A stretch of DNA of 64,000 bases from Actinoplanes sp. N902-109 (GTDB lineage Bacteria; Actinomycetota; Actinomycetes; Mycobacteriales; Micromonosporaceae). The stretch lies in the NCBI RefSeq assembly GCF_000389965.1, contig NC_021191.1, positions 1,179,501 to 1,243,500 of the forward strand, given 5' to 3'. A program made the position numbers and the translations under genes. The notes under the pieces are model-generated. The model was given only the letters and a program-made list of their open reading frames with translations, was not told the origin of the DNA and ran no database searches. Positions 33,456 through 42,317 of this stretch are shown piece after piece (positions within the stretch are counted from its first letter, which is position 1; every line of letters begins with the position of its first letter).

Positions 33456-34361
33456 ATGCGTGAGCTGACCATCCTCGGCACGGCCAGCCAGGTGCCCACC
33501 CGGCAGCGCAACCACAACGGCTATCAGCTGCGCTGGGACGACGAAGTGATCCTCTTCGACCCGGGCGAGGGCACCCAACGCCAGATGCTGATGGCCGGTA
33601 TCGCCGTCTCGCCGCTCACCCGCATCTGCATCACGCACTTCCACGGCGACCACTCGCTCGGCCTGCCCGGCGTCATCCAGCGCATCTCGCTCGACAAGGT
33701 GCCGCACCCGGTACGCATCCACTTCCCGGCCGGCGGCCGCGACTATCTCGACCGTCTGTGGCACGCCACCAGCTTCTACGACGTCGCCGACATCGTGCCT
33801 GAACCGGTCGGCCCCGGCTTCCGCGTGCAGACCCCCGCGGGCATGCTCAGCGCGCTGCCCCTCCGGCACTCCATCGAGACGTACGGCTACCGCCTCGTCG
33901 AACCGGACGGCCGCCGGATGGTCCCGGCCCTGCTGTCGGCGTACGGGATCAGCGGCCCCGCCGTCGGCGAACTGCAACGCACCGGCCGGCTCGGCCGGAT
34001 CTCCCTCGACGATGTCAGCGCGCCCCGGCCGGGCCAGAAGTTCGCCTTCATCATGGACACCGGCCTCTGCGACAGCGTGTTCGCCCTGGCCGAAGGCGCC
34101 GACCTCTTGGTGATCGAATCGACGTTCCTCACCGAGGATGCCGATATGGCCGCCCAGGTCGGACATCTCACCGCAGCCCAAGCCGCATCCGTGGCCCGCC
34201 AATCCGGCGCGCGCACCCTGGTGCTCACCCACTTCTCCCAGCGGTACGCCGACAGCACCCGCTTCCTCGACGAAGCCCGCTCGGAATTCGACGGCACCAT
34301 CGTGCTGGCCGAGGACCTCCTCCGCGTACCGGTCCCGCCGCGGCCGGCCCCAGTCCCCTGA
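33456..34361 (+). CDS. rnz: Ribonuclease Z
   Basis: This 301-residue metallo-beta-lactamase-fold endonuclease trims the 3' ends of tRNA precursors. The zinc motif is ITHFHGDHSLGLPGVIQRI (HxHxDH). Later ligands are in IMDTGLC and the C-terminal LTHFSQRYAD, and the flexible-arm region lies about residues 150-200. ATG 33456 begins exactly at the conserved MRELTILGTASQVPT. The enzyme acts on precursors without encoded CCA, which applies to all nine genes in the tRNA array at 49.66-50.69 kb. Its leader is unusually structured. Confidence 0.95.
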   Translation: MRELTILGTASQVPTRQRNHNGYQLRWDDEVILFDPGEGTQRQMLMAGIAVSPLTRICITHFHGDHSLGLPGVIQRISLDKVPHPVRIHFPAGGRDYLDRLWHATSFYDVADIVPEPVGPGFRVQTPAGMLSALPLRHSIETYGYRLVEPDGRRMVPALLSAYGISGPAVGELQRTGRLGRISLDDVSAPRPGQKFAFIMDTGLCDSVFALAEGADLLVIESTFLTEDADMAAQVGHLTAAQAASVARQSGARTLVLTHFSQRYADSTRFLDEARSEFDGTIVLAEDLLRVPVPPRPAPVP

Positions 34362-34517
34362 CTTTGCCCTGCTTTACCTCCAAGGTGCGTTCTACATACC
34401 CATTCATAGCTGAATGAGAGATCTTTCTACATCGGTGAAGCGCCGGGTGAACCCGATCTTCTTGGACTTCGTGAAGGAGGTACTACCTGTCACCATCGCG
34501 GTCCGGGGGAATGGAAC

Positions 34518-35201
34518 ATGCCAAGATCCTTGAAATCGGCGATTTTCTTCGCGATCCCCTTCCTTGTTCTGTCGGTCGTTTTGCCAACCCTCTTCGTGAT
34601 GCGTGGCCACGCAAATCTGGAGCAGCTTTCAAACTACGCCCAATTTCTTGGCGCAATCTTCGCCGCTGCCGGGATTGTTGGGATCGCGGTCGGCATATTT
34701 TATCAAGCGGAACAGACAAGATTTGCTGTTCGGCACGCAATGCAGGAGAGGCTCAACAGCTCATACGCGCTCGGTATCGAGAGGCCCGACGTGCTTGCGC
34801 CTCTCTTCGGTGGGGTGGTGACCAAGATGAGCTCCACGGAGAGGCAGCTGTATCTGGCTACCACCATGTTGTTGCGGGATTTGCGCATGGGGGTTTCGGT
34901 GGGAGCCATCAAGAAAGAAAGGTTGCAAGCGGGGGCCATCAAGAACTTTTTCGCCACTGCTGAGATGCGCAACTACTGGCAAGTAACGCGCATGGACTGG
35001 CTCAACAACGTTCAAGACGATTCGGACCGGCAGTTCGCTCAGATTTTTGATGATGAATGGCGTGAAGTCGTAGCACTGACGGAAGTCAACAGTGAGAGCT
35101 GTTCAACCGGCTGTTTCGAACACAGCACTTCACCTGATGACCCTGCATCAGTGGTCTGCCCCCTCGACAGGTCGACGGTCGGCGAGATGACAGAGGTGTG
35201 A
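34518..35201 (+). CDS. Membrane protein of unknown function, lower GC (possibly DUF6082-like)
   Basis: This is a 227-residue protein with two N-terminal membrane helices (FFAIPFLVLSVVLPTLFVM and FLGAIFAAAGIVGIAVGIFY) and a cytoplasmic domain starting QAEQTRFAVRHAMQERLNSS. The arrangement of helix, then QxEQTR..., then an ERPDVLAPLF segment recalls the actinobacterial DUF6082 family, but the match is only by eye. Base composition is clearly lower in GC than all neighbours and codons such as ATA, TTT and AAA are frequent, so recent acquisition is likely. ATG 34518 follows ggggaatgg. Confidence 0.65.
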   Translation: MPRSLKSAIFFAIPFLVLSVVLPTLFVMRGHANLEQLSNYAQFLGAIFAAAGIVGIAVGIFYQAEQTRFAVRHAMQERLNSSYALGIERPDVLAPLFGGVVTKMSSTERQLYLATTMLLRDLRMGVSVGAIKKERLQAGAIKNFFATAEMRNYWQVTRMDWLNNVQDDSDRQFAQIFDDEWREVVALTEVNSESCSTGCFEHSTSPDDPASVVCPLDRSTVGEMTEV

Positions 35202-35285
35202 GCCAGGTAGGCCTCGAGGCAAGCGCTTTGGGGTGCGCGGCTCCTCATCGTTCACGGTGTCCCGTTTCCCAGCACAAGCAAGAAG

Positions 35286-35316
35286 GCCCCGCCCAGGATG
35301 TGCTCCGGGGCGGGGC
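35286..35316 (-). terminator. Terminator downstream of msrA
   Basis: A perfect 9-bp stem, GCCCCGCCC (35286-35294) with GGGCGGGGC (35308-35316) and a 13-base loop. On the minus strand it is followed by a T-rich run (TTCTTGCTTG), matching termination of msrA; it may also serve the gene at 34518. Confidence 0.65.
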
Positions 35317-35362
35317 GGATCCGTTCTCGGCTCAGATCACCGTTTCAGGGGCGGAAGTTCAG

Positions 35363-36025
35363 CTACTGGGCGACCTTCGCGACGCCGACCGGGCAGGTCA
35401 TGCCGTTGGGGCCGTGGGTGCAGTAGCCGCCCGGGTTCTTGCTGTCGGACAGGTACTGCTGGTGGTAGTCCTCGGCGTAGTAGTACTTGCCGAGCGGCTT
35501 GATCTCGGTGGTGATGGTGCCGTGGCCGGCCTTGGTGACCACCGGCTGGAACGCCTCGAGCGAGGTCTGGGCGATCTTCGCCTGCTCCGGGGTGGTGGTG
35601 TAGATCGCCGACCGGTACTGGGTGCCGACGTCGTTGCCCTGGCGCATGCCCTGGGTCGGGTCGTGGTTCTCCCAGAACGCCTTCAGCAGGTCCTCGTAGG
35701 CGATCTTGGCGGGGTCGTAGACGACCTGGACGACCTCGGCGTGGCCGGTCGCGCCCGAGCAGGTCTCCTCGTACGTCGGGTTCTCGGTGAAGCCGCCCGC
35801 GTATCCGACCGAGGTCGAGTAGACGCCGGGCAGGCGCCAGAAGATGCGCTCAGCTCCCCAGAAACAGCCCATGCCGAACACGGCTGTCTCCAGACCGGCC
35901 GGCCAGGGGCCCTTGAGCGGGGTCCCGAGCACCGTGTGCGTGTCGGCCACCGGCATCTCGATGAACCGGCCCGGGAGAGCCTGGTCAGAGGTGGGCAGGT
36001 CGAGCTTCTTGTACCGCAGGAACAC
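35363..36025 (-). CDS. msrA: Peptide-methionine (S)-S-oxide reductase
   Basis: MsrA repairs oxidised methionine using a catalytic cysteine and thioredoxin. The active site is VFGMGCFWGAERIFW near residue 55. SVGYAGG, SGATGHAEVVQVVYDP and FWENHDPTQGMRQGNDVGTQ are conserved. The C-terminus ends CTHGPNGMTCPVGVAKVAQ with two candidate resolving cysteines. GTG 36025 was chosen because aaggggag-like sequence (AAGGGAG) lies five bases before it; ATG 36040 would overlap that signal. Length (220) is normal for MsrA with the N-terminal extension. Confidence 0.95.
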   Translation of the reverse strand: MFLRYKKLDLPTSDQALPGRFIEMPVADTHTVLGTPLKGPWPAGLETAVFGMGCFWGAERIFWRLPGVYSTSVGYAGGFTENPTYEETCSGATGHAEVVQVVYDPAKIAYEDLLKAFWENHDPTQGMRQGNDVGTQYRSAIYTTTPEQAKIAQTSLEAFQPVVTKAGHGTITTEIKPLGKYYYAEDYHQQYLSDSKNPGGYCTHGPNGMTCPVGVAKVAQ

Positions 36026-36073
36026 GGTGACTCCCTTCATCCGCTGGGTGTAACACCGGTGCCGCCGGGATCC

Positions 36074-36487
36074 TTACCCGAGGGTTGCGGCTATGCGGTC
36101 AGCGTAGGAGGCCGCTTCCTCGTCGGAGGCGTACTTGTGCCGGGGCCAGAAGAATCCGCGTAGTCCGTCACCCTTTGTCCGGGGCACCACATGGAAATGC
36201 AGGTGCGGCTGGGACTGCGACACCACGTTGTTGTTGGCCACGAAGGTGCCCTGCGAGCCGAGTGCCTTGGGAACGGCAGCGGCGACTTTCTGAACGAGTC
36301 CGAAATATCCGGGCAGCACATCAAGAGCCAGATCGGTCAGCTGTACGACGTGAGCGCGCGGGACGATCAGGACATGGCCCTTGAACACCGGGCGCACGTC
36401 GAGGAACCCGACCCCCTCCGGCACGTCGACGACCTTGAACGCGGGAACGGTGCCCGCCACGATGCCGCAGAAGAGGCAGTCAGCCAT
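36074..36487 (-). CDS. HIT family protein
   Basis: This is a 137-residue histidine-triad nucleotide hydrolase. The triad is QPHLHFHVVPRTKGDGL (HxHxHxx) near residue 97, and the N-terminal CLFCGIVAGTVPAFKVVD has the usual Cys-x-x-Cys. It is probably an AMP-lysine or nucleoside-phosphoramidate hydrolase; substrate unknown. It is divergent from metB with only 24 bp between the two starts, so their promoters must overlap the coding regions or be shared. Confidence 0.93.
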   Translation of the reverse strand: MADCLFCGIVAGTVPAFKVVDVPEGVGFLDVRPVFKGHVLIVPRAHVVQLTDLALDVLPGYFGLVQKVAAAVPKALGSQGTFVANNNVVSQSQPHLHFHVVPRTKGDGLRGFFWPRHKYASDEEAASYADRIAATLG

Positions 36488-36511
36488 GGGCGAAGACTAA
36501 CGTTGCCCCAC

Positions 36512-37663
36512 ATGACGGGTAACGAGTACGGCTTCGACACTCTCGCGATCCACGCCGGGCAGGAACCGGATCCCCGGACGGGCGCGGTGGTGCCGCCGAT
36601 CTTCCAGACGAGCACGTACGCGCAGGACGCGGTCGGCTCGCCCCGGCTGGGCTACGAGTACAGCCGCTCGGGCAACCCGACCCGCGACGCCCTGCAGGAA
36701 TGCCTCGCCGCGATCGAGGGTGGCCGTCGTGGCCTCGCGTTCGCCAGCGGGCTCGCCGCCGAGGACACGCTGCTGCGCGCGGTCTGCCAGCCCGGCGACC
36801 ACGTGGTGATCCCGGACGACGCCTACGGCGGCACGTTCCGGCTGTTCAGCAAGGTGGCCGAGAACTGGGGGCTGGACTGGACCGCGGTGCCGCTGCACGA
36901 CCTCGACGCGGTGCGCGCCGCCTTCCGCCCCGGGCACACCCGCCTCATCTGGGCCGAGACGCCCACCAACCCGCTGCTCAACATCGCCGACATCACCGCA
37001 CTGGGTGCCCTCGCGCACGAGTACGACGCGATGCTGGCCGTCGACAACACCTTCGCCTCGCCGTACCTGCAGCAGCCCATCGCGCTGGGCGCCGACGTGG
37101 TGATCCACTCCACGACGAAGTACCTCGGTGGGCACTCCGATGTCGTCGGGGGCGCGCTGGTGACCGCGGACGACGGGCTGGGCGAGCGGCTGGCGTTCCA
37201 CCAGAACGCGATGGGCGCGGTCAACGGTCCGTTCGACGCCTGGCTCACCCTGCGGGGCATCAAGACTCTGGGCGTACGGATGGATCGGCACTGTGACAAC
37301 GCCGAGCGGATCGTGGCGTTCCTGCAGGGCCATCCGAAGGTGGCCGAGGTTCTGTACCCCGGTCTTGAGTCGCATGCCGGACATGAGACCGCGGCCAAGC
37401 AGATGTCACGCTTCGGCGGCATGGTGTCCTTCCGCGCCCGGGGCGGCCGTGACCAGGCCATCGAGATCTGCAACCGGACAAAACTGTTCATCCTTGCGGA
37501 GTCGCTGGGCGGCGTCGAGTCGCTCATCGAGCACCCCGGGCAGATGACACACCTCAGCGCGGCGGGCTCACCGCTTGAAGTCCCCGCCGATCTCGTGCGA
37601 CTGTCTGTCGGCATCGAAACCGCTGACGATCTGCTCGCCGATCTGGAGCAGGCGCTCGGCTGA
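36512..37663 (+). CDS. metB: Cystathionine gamma-synthase/lyase (MetB family)
   Basis: This is a 383-residue fold-type I PLP enzyme of transsulfuration. The PLP lysine is in VIHSTTKYLGGHSDVVGGAL near residue 200. SRSGNPTRDALQECLAAIEG and the C-terminal ESLGGVESLIEHPGQMTH are conserved. Sequence alone does not separate synthase (O-succinylhomoserine plus Cys) from lyase activity. With cbs at 25557 and ilvA downstream (2-oxobutyrate metabolism), reverse transsulfuration is plausible. ATG 36512 lies 24 bp from the divergent HIT start. Confidence 0.94.
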   Translation: MTGNEYGFDTLAIHAGQEPDPRTGAVVPPIFQTSTYAQDAVGSPRLGYEYSRSGNPTRDALQECLAAIEGGRRGLAFASGLAAEDTLLRAVCQPGDHVVIPDDAYGGTFRLFSKVAENWGLDWTAVPLHDLDAVRAAFRPGHTRLIWAETPTNPLLNIADITALGALAHEYDAMLAVDNTFASPYLQQPIALGADVVIHSTTKYLGGHSDVVGGALVTADDGLGERLAFHQNAMGAVNGPFDAWLTLRGIKTLGVRMDRHCDNAERIVAFLQGHPKVAEVLYPGLESHAGHETAAKQMSRFGGMVSFRARGGRDQAIEICNRTKLFILAESLGGVESLIEHPGQMTHLSAAGSPLEVPADLVRLSVGIETADDLLADLEQALG

Positions 37664-37730
37664 GCCGCGGCGGAGAACCGATGTGACGGCGTTCGGCAAT
37701 CCTTCACACCGACAAGCGGAGAGACGGGCC

Positions 37731-39092
37731 ATGGACAACCTGGCGACCACGTGGGTGGGTGCCACGGCGAAGCAGATTTCCCGTGCGGTCCGTCGCGGCG
37801 ACACGACCGCCACCCAGGTGGTGGCCGACCATCTCGAGCAGATCGCCATCTCCGACCCGGAGATCGCGGCGTTCCGCGTGGTGCGCGGCGGCGAGGCGAT
37901 CGCCGAGGCCGAGAAGGTGGACGAGCAGGAGGACCTGGCCAACCTCCCGCTGGCCGGGGTGCCGGTCGCGGTGAAGGAGAACACCCAGGTCGCCGGTCTG
38001 CCGACCTGGCACGGTTCGGCTGCCGCCCGCAAGGAGACCGCCGAGGAGGACCACGAGGTCGTACGCCGGTTGCGGGGTGCGGGAGCGGTGGTCGTCGGCG
38101 TCACCCGGATGCCCGAGATGGGCCTCTGGGCGACCACCGACGGCCCGGACGCCGTGACCCGCAACCCCTGGTCGCTCGGCCACACCCCGGGCGGCTCGTC
38201 GGGCGGCGCCGCGGCGGCGGTCGCGGCCGGCCTCGTCCCGATCGCCCACGGCAACGACGGCCTCGGCTCGATCCGCATCCCGGCTGCCTGCTGCGGCCTC
38301 GTCGGTCTCAAGCCGGGCCGCGGCGTCGTGCCCGTCGACATGGGCGAGGACGGCTGGTTCGGCCTGGTCGAGCATGGCGTGCTCGCGACCACGGTGGCCG
38401 ATGCCACGCTCGGCTTCAGCGTCCTGGCCGGCCGGGCCCCCGCGAAACTCACCCCGCCGGGCAAGCTGCGGGTGGGCGTGAGCTTGCGCTCCCCGGTGCA
38501 GGGGGTACGCCCGGACGAGCCCAACCGCACCGCCGTGGCGACCGCCGCTCGGCTCCTCGTCGGGGCGGGCCACGACACGGTCACCGCCGACCCGGCCTAC
38601 TCCCCGGCGATGGGGCTGGCCGGCCTGCTGACCTGGTTCGCCTCGGCATACCGCGAATCGGCCGGCCTGGACCTGAAGAAGCTGCAGCCCCGCACCCGCC
38701 ACCACATCCGCCTCGGCAAGTTTGCCTGGCAGCGCGGCTGGGTCCGGCAGAAGACCCGCGACGACTGGCGTGCCAAGTCGATCGAGTTCTTCGCCAAGAA
38801 CGAGATCGACGTGCTGCTGACCCCCGTGCTGGCCGGGCCCCCGCCGGCCGCCGGCGGCCACGCGAGCGGCAGCTGGCGAGCCAACATGCGAACAAATATG
38901 ACGTACGCCCCTTATGCCGCCCCGTGGAACATCGCCGGCCTGCCCGCCATCACGGTGCCGATGGGTCTGCGCCCGGACGGCTTGCCCCTCGCCGTCCAGT
39001 TCATCGGCCCACCGGAGTCGGAACTGCTGCTGCTGTCGATCGCCGGCCTGCTGGAAGTCGCCAACCCCTGGCCGCGGCACGCCTTCGTCTGA
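37731..39092 (+). CDS. Amidase (amidase-signature family)
   Basis: This 453-residue hydrolase has the amidase-signature Ser-cisSer-Lys triad: Lys in VAVKENTQVAGLPT (about residue 84) and the Gly/Ser-rich loop LGHTPGGSSGGAAAAVAAG near residue 155. NDGLGSIRIPAACCGLVGL follows as in the family. The substrate is not predictable. ATG 37731 is preceded by cggagagac. The gene starts 67 bp after metB and may be read from the same promoter. A 284-bp spacer with no recognised gene separates it from ilvA. Confidence 0.92.
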   Translation: MDNLATTWVGATAKQISRAVRRGDTTATQVVADHLEQIAISDPEIAAFRVVRGGEAIAEAEKVDEQEDLANLPLAGVPVAVKENTQVAGLPTWHGSAAARKETAEEDHEVVRRLRGAGAVVVGVTRMPEMGLWATTDGPDAVTRNPWSLGHTPGGSSGGAAAAVAAGLVPIAHGNDGLGSIRIPAACCGLVGLKPGRGVVPVDMGEDGWFGLVEHGVLATTVADATLGFSVLAGRAPAKLTPPGKLRVGVSLRSPVQGVRPDEPNRTAVATAARLLVGAGHDTVTADPAYSPAMGLAGLLTWFASAYRESAGLDLKKLQPRTRHHIRLGKFAWQRGWVRQKTRDDWRAKSIEFFAKNEIDVLLTPVLAGPPPAAGGHASGSWRANMRTNMTYAPYAAPWNIAGLPAITVPMGLRPDGLPLAVQFIGPPESELLLLSIAGLLEVANPWPRHAFV

Positions 39093-39376
39093 CCCGCCCT
39101 GCGCGCCGGCGCGGCGATCGCCCAGGACATCCGCGCGTTCGGCCGGTTTCGTTCTGATACTGCGAGCAGCCCTGGCGCGTGCGGGCTTACGCGGAAGGTG
39201 GCGTGCGGGACCTCCGGGCGTCGGCGTCATTCTGTGAGCCATGGTCGGTCGAGGCGGCCTTGAGGTTGCCGGCGGTCCTCCCCGGGCGGCGTCGCTCGGG
39301 GTCGCCCAGGGCGATGCCGGTCACCCGGCGAGGCTTGGTTGGCCAAGATCAGTTGGCGGGTGGCACGATCTCTGGC

Positions 39377-40600
39377 ATGAGTGACCTGCTTTCGCTCGCC
39401 GACGTCGAGGCTGCCCAGGCGTTGCTGGCCGACGTCATCAAGACCACCCCGCTGGAGCACTCGATGCTTCTGTCGGCGGCGATCGGGATGCCCGCATGGC
39501 TCAAGTGCGAGAACCAGCAGCGGGCCGGCTCGTACAAGGTGCGCGGGGCATATACCCGAATTTCCCGGCTGTCCCCCGAGGAGCGGGCGCGGGGCGTGGT
39601 GGCGGCGAGCGCGGGCAACCACGCGCAAGGGGTGGCTCTGGCGGCGGGGCTGCTGGGTGCGCAGGCCACGGTGTTCATGCCGGAGGGCGCGCCGCTGCCC
39701 AAGGTCGCGGCCACGAAGGGCTACGGCGCCGCGATCGAGTACGCGGGGAACACGGTCGACGACTCGCTCGCCGCGGCCCGGGAGTTCGCCGATCGGACCG
39801 GAGCGGTGCTGATCCACCCGTTCGACCACCCGGACGTCATCGCGGGGCAGGGCACGGTCGGCCTCGAAATCCTCGACCAATGTCCCGACGTGGGCACCAT
39901 CGTCACCGCGGTGGGTGGGGGAGGCCTGATCTCGGGGGTGGCTGTGGCGGCAAAAGCCCGCAAACCCGACGTACGCATCATCGGGGTGCAGGCGGCCGGG
40001 GCCGCGGCCTATCCGCCCTCGCTCGCCGCCGGGGCACCTCTCACCCTGGGCGAGTCGGCCACCATCGCCGACGGCATCGCGGTGATGCGCCCGGGTGACC
40101 TGACCTTCGCCCACGTCAGTGACCTGGTCGACGACATCGTGACGGTGACCGACGAGGACCTGTCCGCGGCGCTGCTGGTGCTCCTCGAGCGGCACAAGAT
40201 GGTGGTGGAACCGGCCGGTGGGGCCGCGGTGGCCGCCCTGCTGACCGGCAACCTCCAGCTCAAGCCCCCGGTGGTGGGCATCCTCTCGGGCGGCAACATC
40301 GACCCCATGCTCCTGATGCGCGTGATCGAACACGGCCTGGCCTCGGCCGGTCGTTTCGTCCGCCTCTCGGTCCGCACCGGCGACAAACCGGGCGAACTCG
40401 CCCGCCTGCTCGCCGAGATCGCGGCGCACCGGGCCAACATCGTCGACGTCATGCACACCCGCCACGAACCCCGCCTCAGCTTCGGTGAAGTCGAGGTCCA
40501 GCTCTCCGTCGAAACCCGGGGCCCGGACCACTCCCAGACCCTGATCAGCGCCCTGCGCACCTCCGGGTACGCCGTCACGTTGTTCTCCGACACCCCGTGA
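39377..40600 (+). CDS. ilvA: Threonine ammonia-lyase with C-terminal ACT domain
   Basis: This 407-residue PLP enzyme deaminates threonine to 2-oxobutyrate. The PLP Lys is in NQQRAGSYKVRGAYTRI near residue 53, with the SAGNHAQGVALAA and GGGGLISGVAVAA phosphate loops. A single C-terminal ACT domain (about 335-405; DKPGELARLLAEIAAHRANI) indicates the short (catabolic-length) form rather than the long isoleucine-regulated form; both can feed isoleucine synthesis. Upstream is a TTGGCCAA palindrome near 39339, a possible operator. Downstream lies the 26-bp repeat. Confidence 0.93.
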   Translation: MSDLLSLADVEAAQALLADVIKTTPLEHSMLLSAAIGMPAWLKCENQQRAGSYKVRGAYTRISRLSPEERARGVVAASAGNHAQGVALAAGLLGAQATVFMPEGAPLPKVAATKGYGAAIEYAGNTVDDSLAAAREFADRTGAVLIHPFDHPDVIAGQGTVGLEILDQCPDVGTIVTAVGGGGLISGVAVAAKARKPDVRIIGVQAAGAAAYPPSLAAGAPLTLGESATIADGIAVMRPGDLTFAHVSDLVDDIVTVTDEDLSAALLVLLERHKMVVEPAGGAAVAALLTGNLQLKPPVVGILSGGNIDPMLLMRVIEHGLASAGRFVRLSVRTGDKPGELARLLAEIAAHRANIVDVMHTRHEPRLSFGEVEVQLSVETRGPDHSQTLISALRTSGYAVTLFSDTP

Positions 40601-40774
40601 CGCACCGAGGGATGGCTCGAACTCTTGCCTGACAAGGCGGGGTGGACGGCGTCCGAGGCGTCGGCACGAAATCTCGCCGGGGCACTCAGGCATGAATCGC
40701 GGGTTGCCGCGCGGTTCGCGCAACGAGATCCGGTATGTCCCCGCGGACAAAGATGGCTGCTACCCGATCGACAC

Positions 40775-40982
40775 ATCGCGGGTGGGCCGAGCGGCGACAT
40801 GCCGCGGGTGGGCGGAGCGGCGACATGCCGCGGGTGGGTCGAGCGGCGACATGCCGCGGGTGGGTCGAGCGGCGACATGCCGCGGGTAGGCCGAGCAGCG
40901 GCATGTCGCGGGTGGGCCGAGCGGCGGCATGTCGCGGGAGGGCGGAACGGCGGCATGCCGGGGTGGGCGGAGCAGCGACCTC
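40775..40982. repeat. 26-bp tandem repeat (minisatellite), 8 copies
   Basis: The unit (g)ccgcgggtgggccgagcgg then cgacat repeats eight times at exactly 26-bp steps (40775, 40801, 40827, 40853, 40879, 40905, 40931, 40957), with substitutions but no indels until the last copy. There are no spacers, so it is not CRISPR. It fills most of the 511 bp between the convergent ilvA and greA genes, where no credible ORF exists. Confidence 0.9.
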
Positions 40983-41111
40983 GGTGGCCACCCGCAGCCC
41001 GGGCGGGCGCCGGGTCAGGGCCGGGAATGGTCCTGCGTCAGGCGGTCACAATCGCCCGCGCGGCGCACCTCTGGGGAGCGCCGCCCGGGGCGATCGCGCT
41101 GGTGCTCCGGC

Positions 41112-41606
41112 TCAGCCGCCGAACGGGGTGAACTCCACGACGGTGACCTTGATGTCGGCGCCGCTGGGGGCGGTGTAGGTGACCGTCTGGCCCTTGTTGG
41201 CGTCGAGAATGGCCTTGCCGAGGGCCGATTCGGGGCTGTAGACCGTGAGGTCCGTGGTCGAGGCGATCTCGCGCGAGCCGAGCAGGAACTTCTCGGTGTC
41301 GCTCTTGTCGTCGTCGAAGTAGATGGTGACGACCATGCCCGGCGCGACCTTGTCCGCCGCCGGGGCCTCGCTGACTTCGGCGTTACGCAGGAATTCCTTC
41401 AGGTAGAGGATCCGGCCCTCCTGCTTGCCCTGCTCCTCACGCGCGGCGTGGTAGCCGCCGTTCTCGCGCAGGTCGCCCTCCTCGCGGCGGGCGTTGATCT
41501 CGGCGGCGACGGCCGGCCGGGCTGCGATCAACTCGTCGAGCTCGGCCTGCAGCCGGTCGTAAGCGTCCTGGGAGAGCCAGGTCTTCGACGCCTCTGAACT
41601 GGTCAC
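41112..41606 (-). CDS. greA: Transcription elongation factor GreA
   Basis: This 164-residue factor binds the RNA polymerase secondary channel and stimulates cleavage of backtracked RNA. The N-terminal coiled coil has LSQDAYDRLQAELDELIAAR and the tip region INARREEGDLRENGGYHAAR with the acidic residues needed for cleavage. The C-terminal FKBP-like domain includes DLTVYSPESALGKAILDANK. GTG 41606 follows a good aaggagaag ribosome binding site. It lies next to DUF4307 and mca as in Rv1080c-Rv1082. Confidence 0.97.
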   Translation of the reverse strand: MTSSEASKTWLSQDAYDRLQAELDELIAARPAVAAEINARREEGDLRENGGYHAAREEQGKQEGRILYLKEFLRNAEVSEAPAADKVAPGMVVTIYFDDDKSDTEKFLLGSREIASTTDLTVYSPESALGKAILDANKGQTVTYTAPSGADIKVTVVEFTPFGG

Positions 41607-41786
41607 GGACTCTTCTCCTTGAAGCGGGCTGAGCGTACGGAGCGAATCACCAAGCTTACCAGCGGTGGCTAACCGGTCGATCCGCTGAAATTGCGGGGCC
41701 GCCCCCGCACCCTCTTCCTACCGTGGGGGTCTGACAGTTTCCTTGGACCTGTGCGGCGGCGGGCGTGCTCCGGGCGTACCGGATGA

Positions 41787-42206
41787 TCAGTTTGCGGCCC
41801 GGCAGCGGAGCACGTCGCCGACGAAGGCCTGGGCCGTGGTCGGAACGACCTCGGACGCCTCGATCGTGCGCTCATCGCCGGTTGCGCGCACGGTCACCGT
41901 ACGAGTGCCGACGGTGGCGCCGTCGTAGTCGCGGGCCCGCAGGTCGCAGGTCGCGGCGCCACCCGCCGGCACCTGCACCGTGAAGTCGAGCGTCAGCTGC
42001 GTGGCGGTGACGTCGGTCCAGCGCACGACCTGAGCGTCGTAGGCGGGATCGCCGTACTGCGTGTAGAGCCGCACAGTGAGCGCGATGGCGGCCACCGCGA
42101 TGATCGCTGCGAAGATGATCGGCCCGGCAAGATGGCGGCGCCCGTCCCGGCGCCGGCCGTAACGGCCCGGCGGGAATACCGGAGCTGTGGCGCGTGTCTC
42201 GCTCAC
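41787..42206 (-). CDS. DUF4307 domain-containing membrane protein
   Basis: This is a 139-residue protein: basic N-terminus (FPPGRYGRRRDGRRH), one membrane helix (GPIIFAAIIAVAAIALTVRL) and an external domain with two Cys (ATCDLRARDYDG; GDVLRCRAAN) that may form a disulfide. GTG 42206 (VSETRATAPVF) was chosen over the longer opening, which would overlap the mca 5' end. The position beside greA and mca matches Rv1081c. The family's function is unknown. Confidence 0.85.
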   Translation of the reverse strand: MSETRATAPVFPPGRYGRRRDGRRHLAGPIIFAAIIAVAAIALTVRLYTQYGDPAYDAQVVRWTDVTATQLTLDFTVQVPAGGAATCDLRARDYDGATVGTRTVTVRATGDERTIEASEVVPTTAQAFVGDVLRCRAAN

Positions 42207-42317
42207 CGGGGGGCCTCTCCTGCGAAAAGTGTCAGAGCCATCGGACAGAATGGCCCTGTCCATCTTCGCAGCCGAAACCGGGTCCGCCGTACGAGGACCG
42301 GTCGAGAGGGAATGTCA

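Noticed and set aside
36488..36511. A SAM or cobalamin riboswitch before metB
   Set aside because: Only 24 bp separate metB from the divergent HIT gene, too short for any known riboswitch; none was seen before cbs either.
40775..40982. CRISPR array
   Set aside because: The repeats are directly adjacent without spacers and there are no cas genes.
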